A stretch of 8,950 nucleotides of DNA. It comes from an uncultured Oscillospiraceae bacterium (GTDB lineage Bacteria; Bacillota; Clostridia; Oscillospirales; Acutalibacteraceae). Shown piece after piece: positions 1 through 7,073 of the stretch; the stretch's first letter is position 1; each line of letters begins with the position of its first letter. Position numbers and translations under genes: made by a program. The stretch covers positions 1 to 8,950 of the forward strand of contig USIA01000066.1 of assembly GCA_900554535.1 (NCBI GenBank), given 5' to 3'. The notes below the pieces were generated by a model, which saw only the letters and a program-made list of their open reading frames with translations, did no database searches and was not told where the DNA came from.

Positions 1-158
1 TCTTTTATGTCGGCATCACCCGCGCCAAAGAGGAACTGGTGATGCTGACCGGCCCGTCCCCTTCGCCCTTGATCGCCGATCTGCCGCGCGGCGAATTGGT
101 AACCGGCCCTACGCACCAATCCCGCCCACGGGCAGCCGAGCAGCTTTCCCTGTTCTAA
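1..158 (+). CDS. UvrD/Rep-family ATP-dependent DNA helicase, C-terminal fragment
   Basis: This is the last 51 codons of a gene that begins left of the window; the reading frame starts at base 3 and ends at TAA 156-158. The fragment opens with FYVGITRAKEEL, the helicase motif VI signature of superfamily 1A (UvrD/Rep/PcrA) enzymes. Its arginine contacts the ATP gamma-phosphate in that family. A short low-complexity tail rich in Pro, Ser and Arg follows and ends in QLSLF at the very C-terminus. That pentapeptide matches the known beta sliding-clamp binding consensus QL[S/D]LF, so the helicase may be tethered to the replication clamp (inference). UvrD-type enzymes unwind DNA 3' to 5' in repair or replication restart. 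The motor core is outside the window, so I cannot tell PcrA/UvrD from other SF1A paralogues, and I assign no symbol. The gene is followed by a hairpin terminator and converges on the minus-strand repressor unit. Confidence 0.85.
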   Translation, partial: FYVGITRAKEELVMLTGPSPSPLIADLPRGELVTGPTHQSRPRAAEQLSLF

Positions 159-177
159 CTGCGTCTGACGCCAAAAA

Positions 178-211
178 TCCCCACTGCATCCGCTTTTGGA
201 TACAGTGGGGA
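178..211. terminator. Bidirectional intrinsic terminator between convergent genes
   Basis: Arms TCCCCACTG (178-186) and CAGTGGGGA (203-211) pair perfectly. The stem continues inward, after one C/A mismatch, with ATCC (188-191) against GGAT (198-201) around a 6-base loop. On the plus strand the stem is followed by AAACTTTTTA, and on the minus strand by ATTTTTGG, so it can serve both the helicase gene and the facing repressor unit. Confidence 0.85.
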
Positions 212-217
212 AACTTT

Positions 218-406
218 TTACGCACGTTTCGTGGCAGGGGACGGAAAATGATGCCACAAGCCGGACAATCCGCAAAAGGCTGTAGCTTTCTCATCAAGCG
301 CTCTCCAATTCTCCGCCTGACTTTTTCCGAAAAATTGCTTTATGCATAAACAGGTAGACAAGGCGGCACAGGCAAGGGCCGTCACCGCCTGTGCCAGGCG
401 CGCCAT
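218..406 (-). CDS. Possible small hydrophobic-N-terminus protein downstream of the repressor (doubtful)
   Basis: This is a 62-codon ORF whose ATG (404-406) lies 8 bases after the repressor stop and whose TAA (218-220) lies just before the terminator hairpin. It would therefore sit exactly in the remaining space of the repressor transcript. The predicted protein has a hydrophobic, Cys/Ala-rich N-terminal stretch at about residues 4-22 (AQAVTALACAALSTCLCI), which could be a membrane or secretion segment, followed by a polar C-terminal half. Against it being real, the only Shine-Dalgarno-like bases (AGGA) directly touch the ATG, which is too close for ordinary initiation, and I recognise no family. 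It is not an M56 BlaR1/MecR1-type peptidase, which is far longer. Translational coupling to the upstream stop is possible. No function is proposed. Confidence 0.25.
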   Translation of the reverse strand: MARLAQAVTALACAALSTCLCIKQFFGKSQAENWRALDEKATAFCGLSGLWHHFPSPATKRA

Positions 407-414
407 TCCTAAGC

Positions 415-831
415 TCAGTCAGCTTCTTCCGCCTGATCCTCTGTACGATTTTGCCTGGCTTGTTGAATTTGATTTTCCAGTTCGTCCAAAATCGCGTCGT
501 CGGCGTCCGGCAAAAGTGCCGCCAGAATTTCCGGAATCCGCTCCGGCTTATAGGAAGGGCTTGCCTTTGCCTGTAAAGCGATATATTCCGCTGCAGTAAC
601 CGTTGGCGCAAAGGTTCGCGCGTACTTTTTGGTATTGAGCACAAAGCCCACCACTTTGACAGCGCCTTTTTGCAGCATGGAATTCAGCAAAATATGAAAG
701 GAACTTGCTTTCCATGTGCGGTCCGGCGACAAATCAATGATTTCCGAGCGCGAGAGGGGGCGGTCTGCCTTCCACATCACCTCCATAATCTCCGCTTCAT
801 TCTTGGTCAAACTAAATGCATGCCTTGCCAT
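415..831 (-). CDS. BlaI/MecI/CopY-family transcriptional repressor
   Basis: A 138-residue protein with the layout of the BlaI/MecI/CopY (penicillinase repressor) family. An N-terminal winged helix-turn-helix occupies about residues 5-75: FSLTKNEAEIMEVMWKA is helix 1, LSRSEIIDL the second helix, and WKASSFHILLNSMLQKGAV the recognition helix plus following segment. The wing and linker follow (YARTFAPTVTAAEYIA), then a C-terminal helical part rich in Asp/Glu that would dimerise. These proteins bind palindromic operators as dimers and usually repress themselves and a neighbour. I chose the ATG at 829-831 because GTGAGGTG lies about 10 bases upstream; the GTG at 849 would extend the protein by 6 residues but lies inside that ribosome binding site. 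The usual partner, an M56 membrane sensor protease (BlaR1/MecR1), is absent on both sides, and there is no beta-lactamase or copper ATPase nearby. Its target and inducer therefore cannot be read from this context. The family call is firm; the regulated function is unknown. Confidence 0.85.
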   Translation of the reverse strand: MARHAFSLTKNEAEIMEVMWKADRPLSRSEIIDLSPDRTWKASSFHILLNSMLQKGAVKVVGFVLNTKKYARTFAPTVTAAEYIALQAKASPSYKPERIPEILAALLPDADDAILDELENQIQQARQNRTEDQAEEAD

Positions 832-926
832 TTTTTGAGTGCACCTCACTTAAAAACAATTTGTATCGTCTAGTATGGAAACAAATGATTGCGTATTTGG
901 TTTTTAGATGTTTTGCAATGTTTATA

Positions 927-964
927 TCTAATATTAGAATAATAAATTTTGTAGTAAAAGTCAA
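927..964 (-). promoter_or_regulatory. Probable promoter of the BlaI-family gene with overlapping palindromic operator
   Basis: Reading the minus strand, TTGACT (964-959) serves as -35 and TATTCT (941-936) as -10, separated by exactly 17 bases. The perfect 12-bp palindrome TCTAATATTAGA (927-938) overlaps the end of the -10 and the expected start point, where a repressor would block transcription. This would leave a leader of about 95-100 bases before the ATG at 831. Autorepression by the encoded BlaI-family protein is inferred from family habit. The palindrome does not carry the classical TACA/TGTA half-sites. Confidence 0.5.
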
Positions 965-1177
965 TAGAAAGTTTCTGACTTTTTGCAAATTATTTTAAGT
1001 TTGTCACTATTCATGGCAAACGCCGCTGAAACTCAAAGAGCAAAATAGAATATCATTGAATATTAATGACCCAGAAAAAATTTGTCACATGAATTCACAA
1101 TTCAGGAAGCAGCCATCATGAAAAATACGCCTCCGATGACCAAGACAGTCCGGGGCGGCGCAAGAAGCCTACAAAAG

Positions 1178-1220
1178 ACCGGAGCCCCTCAAGCAGCTTG
1201 GCTGTCTTGCAGGCTCCGGT
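1178..1220. terminator. Hairpin terminator downstream of glgP
   Basis: Perfect 9-bp arms ACCGGAGCC (1178-1186) and GGCTCCGGT (1212-1220) form a GC-rich stem with a 25-base loop that can itself fold (CAAG-CAG-CTTG, 1190-1200). On the minus strand the stem is followed by CTTTTGT and lies 27 bases after the glgP stop, so it most likely ends the maltodextrin operon. On the plus strand it is followed by TTTCTGTG. Both U-tracts are weak. Confidence 0.65.
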
Positions 1221-1246
1221 TTTCTGTGCATTTTAACTTTGAAAAA

Positions 1247-3577
1247 TCAGACGTGCCAAATGTCCTTGGCGTATTCCTGAATGGTGCGGTCGCTCGAGAA
1301 TGGTCCGGCCGCCGCAATGTTCAGCAAGCATTTTTTCGCGAAAGCGTCGCGGTCAGTATACTCGCGGTTTGCACGCAAGCGTGTTTCGCAATAGGGCAGG
1401 AAATCGAGCAGCAGGAAATAATTGTCCGGCCGGTGCCAGCTGGCGCCCTTGAGCAGCGAATCGTACAATTCACGGAACCATCCGTCGCCGCCGTCGTTGA
1501 GCGTGCCGTCAATCAGCGTATCCACCACGCGTTTGATGCGCGGCTCCTGTTCATAGAGCTTCTGGGGATCATACGTCTGCCGGATTTTATCCAGCTCCTC
1601 GACGCGCGCGCCGAAGATATAGTTGTTCTCTTCCCCGGCGTTTTGCACAATCTCGATATTGGCACCGTCATAGGTCCCCAGCGTCAGGGCGCCGTTCATC
1701 ATGAATTTCATGTTGCTGGTACCGGACGCTTCGGTGCCGGCCGTGGAAATCTGCTCACTGAGATCGGCGGCGGGGATCAGCTTTTCCGCATAGGAAACAT
1801 TGTAATTGCAGGCAAAGACGACCTGCATCTTACGGTTGACTTCGTCGTCATAATTGACCAGATTCGCCACTTCATTGATAAACTTGATAATACCTTTCGC
1901 GCGGAAATAGCCCGGCGCCGCCTTGGCGCCAAAAATAAAGGTCGTCGGCGTAAAATCCTTGATGCGGCCTTCCTTGAGACCAAAATAAATGTCCAGAATC
2001 GAGAAGGCGTTGAGCAGTTGACGCTTGTATTCGTGCAGGCGCTTGACCTGGATGTCAAAGAGATTCTGCGTATTCAGGCCAAAGTGATCCTTGCGATACA
2101 TATAATCTGCCAGCTGGTTTTTCTTCTCCTGCTTGATCTTCAAAAACTGCTCGCGCGAAGCCGTGTCCTCGGCATAGGGTTTGAGCTTTGACAGCTGTGA
2201 AAGGTCGGTAATCCAGCCGTCGCCAATCCGTTCTGTGATGAACTTTGCGAGCTCCCGGTTGCACAGCGCCAGCCAGCGGCGCTGTGTGACGCCGTTTGTC
2301 TTGTTGTTGAAGCGCTCCGGATACAGCGCATACCACTCAGGCAGCGCCGTCTTCTTGATGATCTCCGTGTGGATTTTGGCGACGCCGTTCGTCGAATGCG
2401 TTGCATAAATGGCCATCCGCGCCATATGCACCAGACCGTCCTGGAGGATATTATATTTCCACGCATCCTCCGTGATGTTCCGGCTGGACAATTCATTTGA
2501 CAGGCGGTTTTGAATCATGACCACATACGGATAGACTTCCGGCAGCACGGATTGGAACAGCGGCAGGCTCCATTTTTCCAATGCCTCGGCCATAATCGTG
2601 TGGTTCGTGTAGGCAAAAGTCTGCTGTACCACCTGGAACGCAGGCTCAAACTCCATGTGGCCCTGGGTCATCAACAGGCGCAGCAGCTCCGGGATGGAGA
2701 CTGTTGGATGCGTATCATTAAGCTGGACGGCATACGCATCCGCAAATTTCCCATAATCCGTGCCATGTTTTTTCGTGTAATCGGCGAAGATGGATTGCAG
2801 GGAAGCGCTCGAGAAAAAATACTGCTGCTTTAAGCGCAGGCGCTTGCCCGCTTCGGTATCATCATTTGGATAGAGCACAGCGGAAATGGCCTCCGCGTCG
2901 TTTTTCTGCTGCACAGCCGCGTCATAATGTCCCGCGTTGAACTGCTCGAAATTAAACGGTTCCAGCGGTTCCGCCTGCCACAGGCGCAGCGTATTGATCA
3001 TCTTGCCGCCATAACCGATGACCGGCATATCGTAGGGGACCGCCCAGACGCTTTGGCCGCCGAAATCTACGCGCACCCGCTGGTCCTCGCGGCGGATACT
3101 CCACGGATCTCCCCAGGAAAGCCAGTCGTCCACTTCTTCCTTCTGGCAGCCGTAGGCAAAGCGCTGCTTAAACAGGCCATAGCGGTAGCGGATGCCATAG
3201 CCCATCAGCGGGATGCCCTGAGTGGCTGCGCTGTCCAGGAAGCACGCGGCCAGGCGGCCAAGGCCGCCGTTGCCCAGTGCGTCATCCTCCACCTCTTCAA
3301 AAACGTTGGGGCTGATATTCGCATCCCGTAAGAGCGATTCCGCCTGCTCCAACAGGCCCAAATTCAGCAGGTTGCTGTGGATCAGACGCCCCACCAAGAA
3401 TTCCGCGGAAAAATAGCACGCAATTTTTCCTTCAACCGGCTTTTTCCACGTGTCCTGGCAGGTTTCCAGCGCCGCCTGTGACACCGCATGATACAGCTGC
3501 TTGGTCGTGGCGTTCTTCAGGTCGGTCTGGTAGGCTTCCTTTAATTTGCGAACGATTGCTTCCTGAAACGGCTGCAT
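1247..3577 (-). CDS. glgP: Glycogen/maltodextrin phosphorylase (GT35)
   Basis: This 776-residue enzyme removes the terminal glucose of alpha-1,4-glucans with phosphate, releasing glucose-1-phosphate in the cytoplasm. Visible hallmarks in order are CYFSAEFLVGR (about 54-64), ALGNGGLGRLAACFLDS (100-116), QLNDTHPTVSIPELL (285-299), RFNNKTNGVTQRRWL (422-436), DIQVKRLHEYKRQLLN (508-523) and the cofactor-binding block EASGTSNMKF (616-625), whose K624 is the expected pyridoxal phosphate lysine. The C-terminus FSSDRTIQEYAKDIW is also typical. The length is a little short for the family but nothing essential seems missing. I chose the ATG at 3575-3577 because AAGGAGG stands 8 bases before it; the frame stays open 49 codons further upstream, but that stretch runs over the malQ stop and is unlike the family. 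It lies 118 bases after malQ, with no terminator between, so it is probably the last operon gene. Next to malQ and a sugar importer, maltodextrin from outside the cell is the likelier substrate (a MalP-like role) than stored glycogen, since no glycogen synthesis gene is in view. Confidence 0.96.
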   Translation of the reverse strand: MQPFQEAIVRKLKEAYQTDLKNATTKQLYHAVSQAALETCQDTWKKPVEGKIACYFSAEFLVGRLIHSNLLNLGLLEQAESLLRDANISPNVFEEVEDDALGNGGLGRLAACFLDSAATQGIPLMGYGIRYRYGLFKQRFAYGCQKEEVDDWLSWGDPWSIRREDQRVRVDFGGQSVWAVPYDMPVIGYGGKMINTLRLWQAEPLEPFNFEQFNAGHYDAAVQQKNDAEAISAVLYPNDDTEAGKRLRLKQQYFFSSASLQSIFADYTKKHGTDYGKFADAYAVQLNDTHPTVSIPELLRLLMTQGHMEFEPAFQVVQQTFAYTNHTIMAEALEKWSLPLFQSVLPEVYPYVVMIQNRLSNELSSRNITEDAWKYNILQDGLVHMARMAIYATHSTNGVAKIHTEIIKKTALPEWYALYPERFNNKTNGVTQRRWLALCNRELAKFITERIGDGWITDLSQLSKLKPYAEDTASREQFLKIKQEKKNQLADYMYRKDHFGLNTQNLFDIQVKRLHEYKRQLLNAFSILDIYFGLKEGRIKDFTPTTFIFGAKAAPGYFRAKGIIKFINEVANLVNYDDEVNRKMQVVFACNYNVSYAEKLIPAADLSEQISTAGTEASGTSNMKFMMNGALTLGTYDGANIEIVQNAGEENNYIFGARVEELDKIRQTYDPQKLYEQEPRIKRVVDTLIDGTLNDGGDGWFRELYDSLLKGASWHRPDNYFLLLDFLPYCETRLRANREYTDRDAFAKKCLLNIAAAGPFSSDRTIQEYAKDIWHV

Positions 3578-3695
3578 AAGCAGATCCTCCTTCGTTTCCT
3601 CAGAATATCTTCCACCTGGCTTGCCCGGCGGCGTTTTGGCCCATGCACAGATTCCACCGCGCCTTTGTTCATTGATTGAACCAGAACATGGCCGA

Positions 3696-5225
3696 CTAGC
3701 GTGCGTAAAGGCCGCACAGATCACGCATTCGGGCGCTCAGGGCTTCGGTCAGTTGGCCCGGCAAAAGCCGCCAGCGCCAGTTGCCCCCAATCGTGGAGGG
3801 GAAATTAATGCGGGCCTCATTGCCCAGGCCCAGCCAATCTTGCATCTGGATGACGGCCGTATCCGCCACGCTTGCATAGGCGGCGCGGATGCAGGCGGCG
3901 GGCAGCTTTTTGCGTTTGCGTGTATGCAGATAATCGCATGCAAAGTGGATCACTTGGCGCGGCTGGTGCGCAAAAAAGCCAACCAGCGTCTCATTGTCGT
4001 GCGTGCCGCCATAGACCACACAGTTTGCCGTGTAATGGCATGGCAGATTGGGATTCCCACTGCCGCTGTCAAAGGCAAACTCCAAAATCTTCATGCCGGG
4101 GTACCCCGCATTGTCCCGCAGGGCCTCGACCTCCGGCACCAGACAGCCGAGGTCCTCTGCAATAATTTTGGAATCCCCCATCACTGCCTGAATGGCGTCT
4201 ATCAGCTTTTGTCCCGGTCCCTGGCGCCAGATGCCATTTTCCGCGGTCGCGTCGCCATATGGGATCGCATAGTAACGGCCAATGCCGATAAAGTGGTCAA
4301 TGCGCACAACATCATAAATCTGCGCAGAACACTGCATGCGCCGTTTCCACCAGGCAAATCCGTCCTTTTCCATTGCCCCCCAGTCATACAGCGGGTTCCC
4401 CCAAAGCTGGCCAGTGGCGCTGAAATTATCCGGCGGCACGCCTGCCACTGCTGTGGGAAGCCGCTTTTCGTCCAGCTGGAAAAGGGACGGATTCCGCCAG
4501 ACGTCTGCGCTGTCCAGCGAGACATAAATCGGGATATCGCCAATAATCTGAATGCCACGTGTATTGGCATACGCTTTCAGGCGGAACCACTGCTCAAAGA
4601 ACTTATACTGGCAAAATTTCCAAAATGCCATCTCGTCCCGCAAAAGCGTCCGGTAACGCGACACCGCCTGCGGCTGACAGGTTCGGATATCCTCCGGCCA
4701 TTCGAGCCAGGAATGCGCGTCAAAATGCATCTTGACCGACATATAAAAGCTGTAATCCTCCAGCCAATCTGCATTTTCGGAACAGAAGTCGCGATAAGCT
4801 TCCGTATCCTTGTGTTTGCTGCGTGCGAACGCCTTGCGCAGCACAGTAAAGCGATTCTGATAAATCTTGGCGTAGTCAATATCAGCCGGGTCACTGCCCC
4901 AATCCGGCGAGCATGCTTCCTCCCAGGTCAAAAGGCCTTCCTGAATAAGCGTTTCCAGATCGATAAAATACGGGTTGCCCGCAAATGCGGAAAAGCTCTG
5001 ATAGGGGCTGTCGCCATAACTGGTCGGCCCCAATGGCAGCACCTGCCAATAGTGTTGCCCCGCAGCCTGCAAAAAATCGACGAAACGGTAAGCGGCCTTT
5101 CCAAACGTACCGATGCCAAAAGGCGACGGCAGGCTGGCTACTGGCAGCAGCACCCCCGCGCTGCGCCCCAACCGCGCCTGTTTTTTGCATGCCGGCATCG
5201 CGCATGCCTCTGAATTCTTTGTCAT
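3696..5225 (-). CDS. malQ: 4-alpha-glucanotransferase (amylomaltase, GH77)
   Basis: A 509-residue cytoplasmic enzyme that transfers alpha-1,4-glucan segments between maltodextrins. It releases glucose and builds longer chains on which the phosphorylase encoded next door can act. The start GVLLPVASLPSPFGIGTFG (24-42), the block GDSPYQSFSAFAGNPYFIDL (71-90) and the loop PPDNFSATGQLWGNPLYDW (264-282) are typical of GH77. By family comparison the catalytic residues are D310 in VRIDHF (nucleophile), E357 in IIAEDLG (acid/base) and D410 in GGTHDNETL, so all three are present. The length fits the compact amylomaltase type of about 500 residues rather than the longer enterobacterial MalQ. The ATG at 5223-5225 sits 5 bases after the upstream permease stop, with AAAGG inside that gene's end as ribosome binding site. 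An ATG at codon 10 (5198), preceded by AGAGG, is also possible, and residues before about 20 are not conserved. Cotranscription with the permeases is almost certain from the spacing. Confidence 0.96.
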   Translation of the reverse strand: MTKNSEACAMPACKKQARLGRSAGVLLPVASLPSPFGIGTFGKAAYRFVDFLQAAGQHYWQVLPLGPTSYGDSPYQSFSAFAGNPYFIDLETLIQEGLLTWEEACSPDWGSDPADIDYAKIYQNRFTVLRKAFARSKHKDTEAYRDFCSENADWLEDYSFYMSVKMHFDAHSWLEWPEDIRTCQPQAVSRYRTLLRDEMAFWKFCQYKFFEQWFRLKAYANTRGIQIIGDIPIYVSLDSADVWRNPSLFQLDEKRLPTAVAGVPPDNFSATGQLWGNPLYDWGAMEKDGFAWWKRRMQCSAQIYDVVRIDHFIGIGRYYAIPYGDATAENGIWRQGPGQKLIDAIQAVMGDSKIIAEDLGCLVPEVEALRDNAGYPGMKILEFAFDSGSGNPNLPCHYTANCVVYGGTHDNETLVGFFAHQPRQVIHFACDYLHTRKRKKLPAACIRAAYASVADTAVIQMQDWLGLGNEARINFPSTIGGNWRWRLLPGQLTEALSARMRDLCGLYAR

Positions 5226-5230
5226 GATGC

Positions 5231-6103
5231 TCAGCCTTTCACGGCACCGGCGACAACGCCCTCAATGATATGCTTCTGGCAGAACGCATAAAATACAATA
5301 ATCGGAATGATGGCCAAAATCAGCATCGCCATCATAGCGCCCATATCGATACTGCCATAGCCGCCCTGCAAATACTGGATCGCAATCGGGATTGTCTGGT
5401 AATCTTTCCCCATCACCAAATAGGGCATCAGGTAGTCATTCCACACCCACATGGCATTCAGAATTGCTACCGTGATGGCAGTTGGCTTCATGATCGGGAA
5501 GACGACCCCAAAGAAGCACTGCAGGGGATTACATCCGTCGATGGTGGCCGCTTCCTCAATGTCGATGGGGATTCCTTTGACGAATCCGGAAAACATGAAC
5601 ACCGACATACCCGCGCCAAAGCCCAGGTACAATACTAGGATACCAACTGGATTGTCCAAATGCAAGACATTTGCCACTTTTGTCATCGCAAACATCACCA
5701 TCTGGAACGGGATAATCATGGAAAAGACAAACAGATAATAAAGCGAACTGGTATAGCGGTTTTTGATACGCGTGATAAACCATGCGGTCATGGCGGTGAA
5801 CAGGACAATAATCACGACAGAGACAACGGTAATAAAGACCGAATAGCCCAGCGCATTCCAGAAGTGAATTTTTTCAATACCGCTGACATAGTTTTTCCCA
5901 CCGACAAAGGTCTTGGGCTGGATGCCCGCCGCGCCGAGGTCCTGTTTTTCAAAGGTTGGGAACGTAAACGGCTGGTCGGAGATAAAAAGTTTGCCCTTAA
6001 AGGAGTTCATCAGGACGATCAGGATCGGGGCAATGAACACGCAGGACAGCGCAATCATGACAATTGTGAGAATCACATTGACGGATGTTCTTTGCTTGCG
6101 CAT
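5231..6103 (-). CDS. MalG-type carbohydrate ABC transporter permease
   Basis: A 290-residue integral membrane protein, one of the two channel subunits of a CUT1-family sugar importer. Hydrophobic segments lie at about 8-32, 84-110, 119-140, 152-174, 208-230 and 255-275, giving the usual six helices. A periplasm-side insertion after helix 1 (about 35-80) is also usual for MalG-like proteins. The EAA loop that docks on the ATPase is EEAATIDG...FPIMKP (183-207). The C-terminus EGVVAGAVKG matches the classical MalG ending. The chosen start, ATG 6101-6103, overlaps the preceding permease stop as TGATG, implying translational coupling; AAGGAGG lies 10 bases upstream. A TTG codon directly before it (6104-6106) is 7 bases from the same site and would add one residue. 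Substrate specificity is inferred from the malQ and glgP neighbours as maltodextrin; the permease sequence alone does not show it. Confidence 0.93.
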   Translation of the reverse strand: MRKQRTSVNVILTIVMIALSCVFIAPILIVLMNSFKGKLFISDQPFTFPTFEKQDLGAAGIQPKTFVGGKNYVSGIEKIHFWNALGYSVFITVVSVVIIVLFTAMTAWFITRIKNRYTSSLYYLFVFSMIIPFQMVMFAMTKVANVLHLDNPVGILVLYLGFGAGMSVFMFSGFVKGIPIDIEEAATIDGCNPLQCFFGVVFPIMKPTAITVAILNAMWVWNDYLMPYLVMGKDYQTIPIAIQYLQGGYGSIDMGAMMAMLILAIIPIIVFYAFCQKHIIEGVVAGAVKG

Positions 6104-6948
6104 CAATTCTCAACCTCCTTCTCCCGGGTTGTACGCAGCTGGATCATGGCAATGACCGCCACAATGATGGTGAAAACGACCGCCTTTGCCTGACCAACGC
6201 CCTCATAGCCGGGACGGCTGTAGAAGGTTTTGTAAATATCCAACGCCATCAGGGCGGAATCATTGCCCGGCGCGCCATTGGTCAAAGCCAGGTTCTGGTC
6301 GAAGAGTTTAAAGGAATTGGTCAGCGTCATGAACATGCAGATTGTGATGGACGGCATGACCATCGGAATCTTGACGTGCAAAAGCGTCTGCCAAGGGGTG
6401 GCGCCATCGATCTCCGCCGCCTCGATCAAGTCCGGGCTGACGTTCTGCAGGCCCGCAATATAAATGACCATCATGTAGCCCGTCATCTGCCAGCACATCA
6501 GAATGATCAAGCCGACAATGCCATAGGTGCCCTTCGTCGTCAGTGTCTGACCAAAGTTTGCCAGGATACCGTTAAAGATCAGCTGCCAAATATAGCCCAG
6601 CACAATGCCGCCAATCAGGTTCGGCATGAAGAAAATCGTGCGGAACACGTTGGTGCCGCGCATGTTACGGGTCAACGCAAGCGCCAGAGCAAAGCCGAAC
6701 AGATTAATCAGTATGACGCATGCGATCGTAAAGACAACCGAGCGGCCCATTGCGGACAAAAAGCTGGTGCCGCCCGAAAAGGCCCTGATATAGTTTGAAA
6801 AGCCAACAAATTTTGCATCCACCACGGTGGTGAATTCCGTAAAGGAAAGGCCAAAGCCCATCACAAACGGGACCAGAAACGCGATGGCAAAGCAGACAAG
6901 TGTGGGGATTGTGAAAATCGGCCAATACTTGCGCAAGGTTCTTTGCAT
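6103..6948 (-). CDS. MalF-type carbohydrate ABC transporter permease
   Basis: A 281-residue membrane protein forming the other half of the sugar channel. Hydrophobic segments are at about 9-35, 70-92, 103-127, 142-167, 199-221 and 255-271. The EAA loop EAAEIDGATPWQ...IPMVMP (176-199) has the conserved Glu-Ala-Ala and Gly that couple to the nucleotide-binding subunit. It is the short Gram-positive form with six helices, lacking the extra N-terminal helices and large periplasmic loop of enterobacterial MalF. ATG 6946-6948 was chosen because GGGAGG stands 8 bases before it; an upstream in-frame codon at 6987 would add 13 unconserved residues overlapping that ribosome binding site. It is the first gene after the hairpins that follow the binding-protein gene, and it overlaps the next permease by 3 bases. 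No ATPase gene is in the operon, so a shared MsmX/UgpC-like ATPase encoded elsewhere is expected (known for such importers in Firmicutes). Confidence 0.93.
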   Translation of the reverse strand: MQRTLRKYWPIFTIPTLVCFAIAFLVPFVMGFGLSFTEFTTVVDAKFVGFSNYIRAFSGGTSFLSAMGRSVVFTIACVILINLFGFALALALTRNMRGTNVFRTIFFMPNLIGGIVLGYIWQLIFNGILANFGQTLTTKGTYGIVGLIILMCWQMTGYMMVIYIAGLQNVSPDLIEAAEIDGATPWQTLLHVKIPMVMPSITICMFMTLTNSFKLFDQNLALTNGAPGNDSALMALDIYKTFYSRPGYEGVGQAKAVVFTIIVAVIAMIQLRTTREKEVEN

Positions 6949-7030
6949 TGAGAATTCCTCCCTATCTGACTCCCGACAGACGCCCAAAGGAGCAGTGTTG
7001 CCGGAAAATTGGCTCTGATTTTATAAAAAA

Positions 7031-7065
7031 ATAGTGAGTGCGTTTCTCGCAACTGCACCCACTAT
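7031..7065 (-). terminator. Intrinsic terminator between binding-protein and permease genes (partial terminator)
   Basis: On the minus strand ATAGTGGGTGC (7065-7055) pairs with GCACTCACTAT (7041-7031), 11 bp with a single G-U wobble and a 13-base loop. It is directly followed by a run of U (seven A on the plus strand at 7025-7031). This is a textbook terminator, yet it lies inside what is otherwise one operon with no obvious new promoter before the permeases. It should therefore be leaky and set a ratio between binding protein and the downstream genes. Confidence 0.85.
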
Positions 7066-7073
7066 CTTTCTCA

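Larger units (their letters stand above)
832..1246. other. AT-rich gene-free stretch between repressor gene and glgP
   Basis: No convincing gene lies in these 415 bases. Besides the promoter/palindrome and the terminator listed separately, I see three things: an inverted pair ATTTGT (859-864) and ACAAAT (881-886) in the repressor's leader, a small hairpin TCATT-N7-AATGA (1053-1069), and the 8-base direct repeat TTTGTCAC at 1000-1007 and 1081-1088. AGGAAG (1104-1109) followed by ATG (1118) looks like a plus-strand start, but the frame simply runs on antisense through glgP and shows no coding signs of its own. Confidence 0.6.

Noticed and set aside
109..297. A minus-strand ORF of 62 codons containing a CPACG zinc-ribbon-like motif
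   Set aside because: It runs through the terminator hairpin and into the helicase coding end. It has one CxxC only and no convincing ribosome binding site.
1000..1088. Direct repeat TTTGTCAC, two copies 81 bp apart
   Set aside because: An 8-base repeat in AT-rich intergenic DNA is expected by chance, and neither copy sits at a promoter-like spacing.
1082..2191. A plus-strand ORF of 369 codons opposite glgP, with an AGGAAG and ATG near 1104-1120
   Set aside because: Almost all of it is antisense to glgP, whose codon choice leaves that frame open. The translated sequence shows no recognisable family, and glgP is unmistakable on the other strand.
3578..3724. A 49-codon upstream extension of glgP
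   Set aside because: It overlaps the malQ stop and is unlike phosphorylase N-termini, and a near-perfect AAGGAGG precedes the downstream ATG at 3577.
3621..5213. A plus-strand ORF of 530 codons opposite malQ
   Set aside because: It mirrors malQ over nearly its whole length; all GH77 catalytic motifs are on the minus strand. The antisense product has no domain signs and no good ribosome binding site. It is a by-product of moderate-GC codon usage.
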